This document shows positions 34,544 through 45,373 of a stretch of 64,000 nt of DNA, piece by piece. Positions within the stretch are counted from its first letter, which is position 1. Every line of letters begins with the position of its first letter. The notes beneath the pieces were generated by a model. It worked only from the letters and a program-made list of their open reading frames with translations. It had not been told where the DNA came from and ran no database searches. A program made the translations under genes and the position numbers. The DNA comes from Diphasiastrum complanatum (Eukaryota; Streptophyta; Lycopodiopsida; Lycopodiales; Lycopodiaceae). The DNA lies in contig CM055096.1 in NCBI GenBank assembly GCA_029204225.1, positions 40,740,519 to 40,804,518 of the forward strand. Direction: 5' to 3'.

Positions 34544-34969
34544 GTTAGATTAGCTGACAAAAAATTAACACGTGTCGCGCAACATGTGTTTAAACATGCT
34601 GATGTGCCATGACACATGTCATGCAAATACTGGCCGGTGGTGTGTATATCGTCTCCGTGTTGAGCGCAAATTGGTCGACTAAACTTTTTTTTAAATAGTG
34701 GGAACATATTCTCTTTCTTGAAAAACCTGTTTTGATTTCAGGCCATCTCTCCCACAATTGGAAACATTCTATTCCAATTCACCAAATAGAAATTTCCAAA
34801 AGCGTGAGGGCATGCAATTGACACTTATCCAAAACATAAGATAACTCACTGGTCAATATAAGTTAAAACTATAATTAGCGATACTTCACTTATGGTTAAG
34901 ATAAGTCAGTGGTAAAGTCTAAACCCTAATTTTGGACTGATGAATCAAAACGCAAGAATTGTGTTTTAA

Positions 34970-34972
<3 letters not shown>

Positions 34973-35050
<78 letters not shown>
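34973..35050. repeat. (TC)n microsatellite, 78 bp
   Basis: 39 uninterrupted TC units, the longest simple repeat in the window. A short frame starting ATGGACGCCAATCAAGCC (35103) follows; it is only 51 codons and unrecognised. Confidence 0.95.
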
Positions 35051-35053
<3 letters not shown>

Positions 35054-35739
35054 TTAAGTGCTTTTTGTGATCTTGAGCTTTTGATCTCTCAAGTGATCAT
35101 TATGGACGCCAATCAAGCCTCTTCTACAGCTCAAATAAAACAAATACCACAAGGTATGGCAAAATCTGATATGAAAAACAAGATGTGCTCGTTCAACAAT
35201 TGCTTACTTTATATAATTTCCCTTTTCAACATGACTACTTTGTCGAGGAGAAATTAACCAAGAGGTTGCTGAAAATTGGCTCTATTGATAGTCCACTTAC
35301 TTTAGTCTTCAAATTATTTCAGATGATAAGATTATGGCTGTACTTTGATTTTAGGTCAAGCTGCTTTTTGGTGGCGTGACCTTCGACCTAAGCCTGTTGT
35401 CGTAAAACGTGGGTGACCGGCAACGAAAGTTTGAGTGTAGGCATGTAGGAACGGAAACGCAACAGTTAGCAGCAGAAATATTCAAGATGAATGATTCAGA
35501 CAAATTGTGCAAATGAACGATACAGTAATGAGACAACAATGCACTCTAAATAATATCAAACAGTGAGTACAATGTTTGAAGTGATAATTTCAGCTTGATT
35601 GTTGAGCGTGATTACGCTGGCTACCTATAACTCTAATTGTTAAAAACCTTATTTAGCTTAATTCAATAAGTAGTATATATTTACAAGTGTCTTCAAAAAT
35701 ATCTTACAAGCATTGAATGCTATTCGGGCTGGACCCATA

Positions 35740-36479
35740 TCAGTCATCTTGTACTCTTGGGCCAGCATGCATTTTGTTTCCTTCATTAGATTCTACCGAG
35801 TTTGGAATAAAACCGTTCTCGTTAAAAAATGCGTTGATTTTCTGGAACCAGGCTCTAGGTGACTGTTTTAGTCCGTAGAGAGCCTTATGGATTTTACATA
35901 CAAGGTGCTTTTGATTGCCCTTGAGTTCCTATCCCTTTGGCTGCGACATATAAATTTTCTCTTCGATGGTTTCGTTGAGGAAAGATGTCTGGACATCCAT
36001 TTGGTGGACTTCAAGGTCTATTGCGGCTGCAAAGGAGAGGAGTAGGTGGATCAAAGCATGTTTGACTACTAGGCTGAAGGTTTCAGAATATTCCAGGTCT
36101 AGAATCTGGGAGTAGCCTTTGGTGACTAGTCTGGCCTTGTAGCGATTTAGCTTTCCTTCAGCATTATACTTCGTCTTGAATATCCATTTGCATGTAATCG
36201 GATGTCGGTCCTTTGGCAACTCAGTGACTATCCATGTTTGATTCTCTATTAGAGAATCGAATTCGGTGTCCATCGTTGCTTTCCACTGGTCAGCATCATG
36301 AGTAGACATTGCCTCAGAAACGATAGTTGGTTCTTGTACAAAGTAGCAGGCCGGATCATCCATAAATCTGGATGGAGGCTGTCTGGACCTATTCGACCTT
36401 CTGGGTTGAATTTCGGTCCTCTGATGTGGGTTGACTCGTTGAGGTTCTGACTCGATGTCGGAGTCAGTGTCACTTTGTC
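35740..36479 (-). pseudogene. Ty1/copia RT N-terminal fragment
   Basis: The minus strand reads CKWIFKTKYNAEGKLNRYKA, LEYSETFSLVVKHALI and MDVQTSFLNETIEEKIYM (36363-35932). After a stop and frame change it continues with KIHKALYGLKQSPRAWF (about 35890-35850). These are the first half of copia RT. YVDD and RNase H are missing, as are LTRs. It is a truncated fragment lying next to the LTR that starts at 36538. Confidence 0.85.
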
Positions 36480-36537
36480 AAAGTACAGCAAAATGAACCA
36501 AGAATAGATCTGAATCAGATCCACAAGTGTGATTGGA

Positions 36538-37314
36538 TGTTAGATTAGATCAACCTATCAATCTACACAAGATTAGATAGCATTTAGATCAAATCTAGAT
36601 GAATAAATCTAACAAGAACAATCATTATTGATCAAAACTTGTACTTGCTGGTTTAACACGTGTGAAAACCTGTCAGAGTACGGACATTAGGCTGAGAATA
36701 AAGTATACTAAGCTTAGAACCCAATCCATGCATAAAAACACAAGACAAATAGAGAGAAAACACTAGAATTGCTCCAAAACCAAGATTTAGCTTCCATGTC
36801 AATTATGGCCAAATGAGCCACCATATATACACAAGAGCTGATGCTTACTCAGCTGATTTGGCACGTGTGAGAGTGTCTGCTCATCAAAGGATCCACCAAT
36901 AATCATCAATATGGCACATGGACCAAGTTTCCTAACTTATAGCCACCTCCCTTGATTTTAGGCAATTTTCCTAATTTATAGGGACTTGCACAAATATCTA
37001 CTACAAGTTGGATCTCACCTACTACTGATGTTTTCACACATGTGAGCAGTTCTTGGCACGTGTGAGATCACTCCTATCCATGTGAAATAGCTTTTCCTAC
37101 CAATAAAAATGATGCCAAATGGCATATAGCTGGAAAACTAGATTTTGGCCATTTTAGCCACTAGATCTCAAATGAAATGGTATGTACAACCTATATGACT
37201 CATCTAAATGATAAATGCATTTATTTCACACGTGGGAACAAGCTCCACACATGTCTTATGATGATATGTGGTATTCACAAGATATGATCAAGTTAGCTTT
37301 TGTCAATTTTAACA
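36538..37314 (-). repeat. 3' LTR of non-autonomous copia-like element
   Basis: On the minus strand a purine tract TTTTGAGGAGGAG (37315-37327) is followed by TGTTAAAATTGAC at 37314. The probable end ATCTAATCTAACA is at 36538, giving 777 bp. It contains four CACGTG palindromes (36657, 36862, 37057, 37229). The 5' LTR is missing; upstream sequence breaks off near 39370. Confidence 0.7.
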
Positions 37315-37450
37315 CTCCTCCTCAAAACTAACTTGATAAAAACATGATGATATTGAGATTGACTCCATGGGCTGAATTGGTCTTCTAATATGGATCCTTG
37401 CTGGTTCAAAGGTGTGAAGATCATCCAATGAGCTTGATGTCAATCCAAAA

Positions 37451-39298
37451 TCACCATATCCATGATAGTGCCTCTTTGATGTTGACTTTTTTGATGAACT
37501 TGAGAACTTTGCACCATCCTAGCACCTCTTTCATTGATTTGTTCCATCCTTGAAGCATATGGTTGATCAAAAAGCTCCTCCTCCTTGAAACTAGCTGCAA
37601 CTCCATGATAAAATAAAGAGTCCTTCTTGACTCATGAGGATCACAAAGATCCAACATCATGTTACCAAGATCTCGAGGATTAGGCTCATCAACATTGGCA
37701 AGACTATGCACACTATAATAACAAAGAGTTTGTATCATATCTTCATGCTTGGTTACCAAGCTAATCTCAGGTCTAATGAGGCTAGATACTGCATTATGGA
37801 AATAAGTTTCCTTAGAGGATGATTCACTTTCTCTCATAAAGAGTTTACAATTTGCCTCAATACATGAAAAAAGACAATTTTTCACACTATGAGTGGACAA
37901 CTCACTCATGCTCTTGCAAGACTCAAGAGCATACATTTGATGAAATAACCATTTGCTTTCTAATTGATCTAAAATCAATTTCATATCACTAAGAACACCA
38001 ACTATGTTGTCAAGAGAGACACCATATTCAACTAGTATTGCTTTACTCCAACTTTGAAATGCAAAAGTCTCACTAAAGCAAATTGATTCACCAAATGACA
38101 TAAGAGAAGCAAGCATGAGATGTATACTACTTGAAATGTGCTCCTCTTGCCCTTGAAATGTGAGCCATATGAGCTCAACCATGTCTCTTGATAATCTTCT
38201 TGGAATCATAACTTGAGAAGGACTCTCCTCCTCAATCCTTGGCACACTTGAACCTCGAGATGACTCCTCAAGATCACCTTCTTGGTGCTCCTCCTTGATG
38301 GAAATCCAAGACCTCCATGTCTCAAAATGATCACAACAAACATGATCATATAATGTGCACTTCATATGGTCATCAACATTACTTATGCTAGAAACATAAG
38401 TCCAAAAGCCACCACAACTTGGCATGATTTTTCTAATATTGAAATCAAGAAGTATTTCCATCTCAATAAGGCTAACTACTTGCTTATGGATATAAGTGTC
38501 CACTTTGGACGTTTCACTTATTCTCATAAGAAGTTTACAACTTGCCTTTAAAATTGAAAATTTACAATCTTCAACATTATGAATGAACACATCATTCATG
38601 ATCTTATTGAAACCAACAAAAAATTCATTTCCATTTCCTTGACTTTTCAATGTAAGTTTACAAGGAAAACATGCTTTGTTATCTATTAAGGCATCACACT
38701 CAACTAGTATTGCCTTAATCCACCTTTGAGATACAAAAATCTCTTCAAAGCAAAATAGTTCTTCATAAGATGTCATGAGAGCATAAATGGAACTATTTTC
38801 ATTTTGTGATTGCTCCTCCTTAATCTTTCTTGGTTTCTCTTGGATCATAATAATAAATTTGAACTTTTCCAAAGTTCTAAGCAAAATGCTTTCCAAGGAC
38901 ATGAAATAAATCCAAGTGACATTAATGAAAGTGACATTTATCTTTGCATCTTGAACCAAAAAATTCACTTCCAAATGCAAAACTTCAAAAGGTTTGAAAT
39001 GTGTGATGATGGACTTTTGAAGACAAATCTTGTAAGTCCTTGTGAGGCTCCAAGCCTCATGCATCTTTCCACAAAGAAAACACCTTGAGACAAAATGATC
39101 TCTCTTGCCACACAGGTTGCATTTAGAATCCTTACTTGCCTCCAATAGGTTGTCACCTATTGATGCCATGATGAGGAAGTAAAACCTATTGATATGACTT
39201 TTCAAAATGTAATTTGTGACTCTCAAGAAACTAGATTTGAACACATTCAACAATCTAGAAGGATCTACACAAGATCTAGACCACAAATTTTGAATCAT
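37451..39298 (-). CDS. 615-codon frame of a non-autonomous copia-derived element
   Basis: One uninterrupted frame from ATG at 39298; a second Met at residue 44 starts MASIGDN. A CCHC knuckle CNLCGKRDHFVSRC lies at residues 60-73. Residues 75-155 keep a skeleton of copia integrase (HFKPFEVLHLEVNF, TWIYFMSLESILLRTLEKF) without the acidic triad. Residues about 170-335 and 390-560 are two diverged copies of one segment. Each starts like the copia RT entry (CFEEIFVSQRWIKAILVE; CFSETFAFQSWSKAILVE) and continues with a shared C-x-F/L-x-S...CKL-MR...TY-H pattern. YVDD, protease and RNase H are absent. It lies directly 5' of a purine tract and LTR, so it belongs to the element. Function is unknown; an RNA-binding Gag-like role is conceivable from the knuckle. 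Confidence 0.65.
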   Translation of the reverse strand: MIQNLWSRSCVDPSRLLNVFKSSFLRVTNYILKSHINRFYFLIMASIGDNLLEASKDSKCNLCGKRDHFVSRCFLCGKMHEAWSLTRTYKICLQKSIITHFKPFEVLHLEVNFLVQDAKINVTFINVTWIYFMSLESILLRTLEKFKFIIMIQEKPRKIKEEQSQNENSSIYALMTSYEELFCFEEIFVSQRWIKAILVECDALIDNKACFPCKLTLKSQGNGNEFFVGFNKIMNDVFIHNVEDCKFSILKASCKLLMRISETSKVDTYIHKQVVSLIEMEILLDFNIRKIMPSCGGFWTYVSSISNVDDHMKCTLYDHVCCDHFETWRSWISIKEEHQEGDLEESSRGSSVPRIEEESPSQVMIPRRLSRDMVELIWLTFQGQEEHISSSIHLMLASLMSFGESICFSETFAFQSWSKAILVEYGVSLDNIVGVLSDMKLILDQLESKWLFHQMYALESCKSMSELSTHSVKNCLFSCIEANCKLFMRESESSSKETYFHNAVSSLIRPEISLVTKHEDMIQTLCYYSVHSLANVDEPNPRDLGNMMLDLCDPHESRRTLYFIMELQLVSRRRSFLINHMLQGWNKSMKEVLGWCKVLKFIKKVNIKEALSWIW

Positions 39299-39617
39299 AT
39301 CTCTTTAATAGCACTCTATCAAATCACAAAAATCAGATCCAAACACCCTTATAGAAATATTTAACCTAATACCGTTAAAATGAGTACTTTCAGAACATTT
39401 TCCAATGGTATCCATGCTTCCAACTTTACAAAAATAAAATGAAGTCGCAAATAATTGGGGAACAGAAATACAAACAATAACTTATTGGAGAGATTAACCA
39501 CGCTCATCAAGGAGGTAAAACCTCCCTTGGCAACTAGTGCCAGGGCTACCTTCACTTAAAATCAGCCACGGTTAGAATGAATTTATCCATATGCCAATAC
39601 ACAGAAAAACCTTGCCA
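39299..39617. other. Element edge and GDPDL 3' flank
   Basis: 39299-39370 is the 5' remnant of the non-autonomous element. Beyond it lies sequence that should include the 3' untranslated region of the GDPDL gene. No polyadenylation signal could be fixed. Confidence 0.4.
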
Positions 39618-42600
39618 TTATCTCGAGAAATGTAAGAGACAAACCAATGCCACCACCATAGAACCGAATAAGCTTGGTACGACTGGAACTGCAGAATTTG
39701 GTCGAGATACTGGTGCCTGCACTGGATGCGAAGCAGCACTTGCAGGAGCCAGGGGCGGAAGGGGAGGCTCAGCTACTAACAAAGATGGTGCAGGAGCTCC
39801 CAGAGGAGGTGGAGCATAGCCTGGAATATTTGCTAATAGATAACCAGGAATAATGTAAGGAATTGAATAGCTCGATTGGACTGCCTTACGATTCGTTTGA
39901 TGACAAAGATTATCTAACAGCAAACAAAGCCAAAAAACAGAAACAAAATTAGACAATCAGCTCCTGTTCAAGGCATAAATCCTTAGTGGCAAAGCTAGAA
40001 AACTTCCATCATAGTATAGTCTTCAAGTATAAATGGTTGAAAATGAATTTAACTCATAAATCTCGCCATAGAGGTGCAGAGAAATCCTGTAAAGTTTTTT
40101 GCAAGTGCACTATTCTAGGGCGTAAGTAACAAGAATAACTCACGGCCCAACAGCTCAACCCTTATCATACTTCCTAAAGGTAAACTTTTCAATGCAGATT
40201 TTCATATATCCCTAAATGCCTAAACAAGTTCATCATGAGACTTACTCAAATAGGCCTTTGCTGTTGCTGGGAAGTCAGTCCTGACACCATCCACACCATA
40301 AAATTGTATCAAAGTGTTCAGCTCAAGAGTAGGATCTGCTTCATAATCAAAAGCAAGTGCTACAAACTCGTTCCTCAGGGATTCAACAAATACTGTTAGA
40401 TTAAAGGAGTGGAATCTCTCCACCGTCTTTGGAGAACGATATAAGAAAAAAAGATCATTGTTGGTAGCCTCTACCAAAGGCCTAGGCACAGCAGCACCGT
40501 CTGCGACCTGTTTTATCTCAGCAATTGCAGAATCTGTCAATGTGACTAACCCCCCTGATTCTGGCAACTTGATTCTGTAGATGAGCTTGTAAGGAAGGAA
40601 CTGTTTGAGCTGTCTTAGAGCAGCAATATCCTCTGATTCCAACACAATATTCGATGAGTTACTCAGACCAGCTTGTTTCAGTGTTGAAACAACTGCAGTC
40701 ACAGCATTGATGTTCTCTGAGACATCCAGAAAATAAGCATTCTGCACAAAACATGTCAATTGCTCAAATTTCAACCAAATTGTTCAAATTGCCTTCACTA
40801 GTTCAATTAAATCCCCTCATAAGAACTCCCACAGGCCACAGCTAAGAATAATGTACTCATTGTATTCCATTTTTTGTGGTAGTCCTTAATAATAAGCATT
40901 GATTACCCACTTTGAAGAATGATCAATTGCAGGAAACATGCCACATCATTTACTTCATTACTCATATGATTTAAACCAGTAAACTAATCATAAATCAGCA
41001 AAAGATTTATGATTCAATTTACGACTTTGCACAGTTTCAAATTCTCGAGAAGGTAGTTTTAGTTGAATCTGTAAAAGAATGTCAAGATGTACCTGAATAT
41101 CGATGTAAATTCCCACTTTGGAATGATTTTTGGCAAAATCCAAGAAATCCGATAACCTCAGAATTCCCTGCAGATTATTATATGCAGGATTTCGAAATAC
41201 TCCTGAATGAGCACCCTCTGGACTGTACATCTTCACTGCAAATCCAGAAGCAAAAAGTTGTTAAAACCTTTTTGATGCTTGAGATTGGGAAGAAGCCAAA
41301 ACACAATGTGAGGATCATCAAGTCAGTAGTGCTTTTATCAGAATCATGGCATTTTCTTGTAAACCTTCAAGCACTGCCTTTTCTGCTGTCAGGCCACAGG
41401 TGCATGCATCTCCTCGCATCATATTTCCTCAATATATGTATCCCTTTACACAAGGGCGAGATAAGAAACTGAGAGATGACAAAAAGCTTTTAATTTGTGT
41501 ATTTCAAAAAGCTCAAAAAAAGAAATCCAGAATGGCCATGTGATATTGGTACAATGGTAGTAGAATAGAACAAACTTCGGATGAGAGAAAACTGAACAAC
41601 GATGCCAAAACAACAAAGGTGTCTTTCCAGATAAAATGTGTAAAAACTAAAGCCCAAAGAGAAAGAATCTGCCATGCTTGAAAAGCTTTGAATACACGTA
41701 CCACGAGATGTATTACATAGCCAAACAGAATATTTTCAGCATTTTTGTCGTGTGCATAAGGTAGAGTAGAGTTGTTTCATCTTACAAAAACAATTGCCGT
41801 CTCTCAAGAAATCATTATGGCATTTCTACATTATACATCACAACTCTTTTGCTCTTTTTATGAGCATCTACCCCAATAATGTACTTGATTTACAACTACA
41901 CTTTGATATTGGCAGCTTACCTAAAAACGCTGCTTTGATTTGGTTTGCATCTGAAATATAACATCGGCCTCCTATGTTATATGAAACTCTAGCTTCTCTA
42001 ACCTGGTACGGCAGCTTAATTATTGAGTTTAAAACCAGAAAAGGTCTCAGAAGTACTGCCACAATATAGACAAGCTCTACAGACCTAAAAAAGCTAAATG
42101 TGTCTGTAGTTCAAACCTAAGGTAGGCGGACCTGGACGCGGACGGACGAGTCCACCCGGACGCACTTTTTTTTTTTAGTGTAGGACGCGAAAAGGCCACT
42201 TCCGGCCCAGACGTGCATGTCTGGTTCAAACCATAGTTGCACAAAAACGCGTTTCTGGGCAATAACGTTCCCAGAAACACGTTTCTGAGAATCGCGTTTC
42301 AGGCACCAGAATCACTGACAAAAAGAAAACAAATTATATATTTATTTTGCCCTGAAATTGCATGAAACTAGACCTAAAATTGCCCTAAACTGGAGTTACT
42401 GGACCCAATTGTAACCATAACACCTGCCAACCTATAAAAATGTAATGCCCTTGATCAGAGGTTTAATTTGACACCCATATTGCCTGAAAATTTAAAAAAA
42501 AAAAAAAACTTTTCTGAGAAACGCTGTCCAAAACCAGACACGCGATTCAGAAACGCATTTCTGACCCCGTTTCTGAACGCGTTTCTGGAACCTTACTGCA

Positions 42601-45323
42601 ACTATGGTTCAAACTTACATTCAGATAAGGAGAGAGATTGAGATACTGAAGAGTTCAGTATAATTTCAATTTCGATTTAGAGGTTCATTTTTGGCTATGT
42701 ATTCAGCAGAGGCTTGGTGTCCTGGGCTTTCTATGGGTACATGGAGAGACATCACTCGGATACAGATCCTCATGCTTGGACGGATGATCGGTGCGAAGGC
42801 CTCGGTTCCTCATGACATTATACTAGCAGAGTTTGCATCTCCACCTATGGTTGTTGAGGCTATGTTCCGGATTGTCATGTTCTTACATAGGCTAGTCGAT
42901 ATGGATACTTCCAGATATCTGGTTGCTGCTTATACTTTATCTCAGTCTATTGCTAGTCAGCGGGCTAAGTCGTGGTTTGGGGATGTCTTTGAGTTTCTTG
43001 GCAGATGGGGAAATATCTATATCAGCTCTCCCTAATGGGACTCATTCTTATATCTGGCGTCAGCTTTATCGCAATTATATCTAGACAGTATGGTTGCAGT
43101 TGGATCCAGAGAGAGCCAAGATGCATTTCTATGGCACTCACCTCCTACAGTTAGATGATATGGGGCTACCTATCCTACCGCTGTATCTCTCACAGCCATT
43201 ATCATATGGTCTTCGATACCGTATTGGGCAGCTTCGTGTCTCCTCACATCAGCTCACTATCGAGACTGGTCTTATCCTGTTGGAATGCCTAGAAGAAAAT
43301 ATACATGCAGTTATAGAAGTCAAGTTTTCCATATCCAACACCAAAACAATACAAAAAGTACGAACTCTTAGCCAGCAAGCATTGCTCATGTTCTTGACAG
43401 TACCTGAGCATAAGTTGCTAGTAGGGTTTGAGGGTATCAAATGAAACTGTGCATTAGAAACAATGCTGACTAAGCAAACGATAACCATCAAAAAGAATTT
43501 AACAGTTCAAATGTTACAAGTTACAACACAACAAAAAGAGAAAAGTAACTCAAATTATTGCCGCAGACCTTATCTTCCTATCAAACTTAGCTAGTTTAGT
43601 AATTTCAAAGTCTAACTTCTTGGTATACGTCTGAATAGACAAAGACACTCGAGAGACTCTTTCATCCCAAACCTCTGTTCCCTTACCATCTAGCATCTCA
43701 ACAAGATACCGGTAATCAGATGGAACAGTAGCTAAGCGAAGCTTCCTCACCACGCGAGAATTGATAATATTATGTGAGGAACCGGTGTCAAATAAGACGA
43801 GCACGCCATGACCTTCTAACTTCCCCTCATGAGTATTAGTTCATTATTTGGAAACTGATAAGCTTCACGCGCCTTGGTGGACAAATAACAAGCCTACCTC
43901 TGAAACAAGCTTCCGCACCGAAATAGCCATGACACGACGAGTGTCCTCATCGTCACTTAACAACAAGTCATCCAAAATTTCCTCATCCTTGCCCTCATCT
44001 TGACATTGCTGTAAAACAAGGAGGACAATCTTTGAAAAGATGCTTGCCAAGACAAAAAAACATAATCCATCTTTCTAAATCTCAGGTCAAACGGACGTAC
44101 ATGGAGAAGTTATGACGTTTCAACTCCAAAACCTCTAAAAACGTTCAAAAATCTGTCTTTTTAGCAAAATCGGCGATTTCTGATATTTTTTCTCAAATTT
44201 TCAGCATCCCTAGCAGCGATCCAGCACCCCCAAGCACCTACCAAAATCTCATAGCAATCCAATAAGCATAGAGAAAGTTATGGCCATTTTTCCGTTTCCT
44301 ACAAAATTCAATTTTCAATGTTCAATTTTTTCAAATCTGTAAATCCCTGTTTTTTTGGCTCAAATCGAGGCAAAGGCTCCTATTCACCAGTGATCCACTG
44401 TAGGGCATCAATTCCCCCACTTCCCCTTTGAAATTCCCCAAAAAAAACTAAGAAAAATTAATGTTTTTCCCACTTTCTCTCTCTAGAACGATCTGTTCTC
44501 TCTCTAGAACGAGGCTCTGATACCAATTGTCACAAGCAAAGCTCTCCAAGCTCGTGAATCCTCAAAGGCCAGTGTGAAGAATGTCCCAACCATAGGCACC
44601 CCCTCTGTGAGTCCTACCTGCTATTCCTATCAACTAGCCCGTGGCATCTTCCGATGGGTGATCAGTCCACCTGCCATGCATGACCCCTGTGACCTGTGAA
44701 TACTGAGCCCCGGTATGATGAATGTCGCCAACTTCATAATCATCTTAAACATGCATATGCCAACTCACTCCCATCTATATGGGATTAAATCGTACCTATC
44801 GAAATACACTCCACCGCAAAAAGAAGGCAGGCCTAAAATATCAAAGAAGGGAGAAGGCTTATTGACCTTCTCTTTAGCTCTTCTTCGGGGGCCTTTTGGC
44901 GTGAATTCATCCCTCATGCTCCTTCTCCCACTTTGACTGATTCACATACCTGGGCAAGGTACGCAAAGTCTCTATATACTACTGACACCACTTCGCGACA
45001 CAGGGAAACATCTCATTTACAAAGACGGTAAAATCCGTTTTGTTGAAGCTAAGCATTTAGCGGAAACAAAATCGATGATTTTAAAGTTGGAGTTAGAATA
45101 GAGTTGAGTTTGAGTTTGAGTTTAATATCCAGTTGACTTTGTAAATGGTTGTGTTTTCGCACCATATATTCCTGGACTATTGCATAGTGGTTAGCTATAG
45201 CTTAGTTTTTCTTATCTACTTGACGGTACTGTCCCGTCTTGTTTCCATCATACTTGCATGTACTATTTTTGTCTCATATGCCTTTGGGCATGGAAAAGAT
45301 GTTAATACAGCTCGTCTTCTGCG

Positions 45324-45373
<50 letters not shown>

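Noticed and set aside
39367-39376. Primer site of the non-autonomous element (GGTATTAGG on the minus strand)
   Set aside because: The match is short and the bases beyond it do not match the LTR at 36538-37314, so it cannot be called a primer site with confidence.
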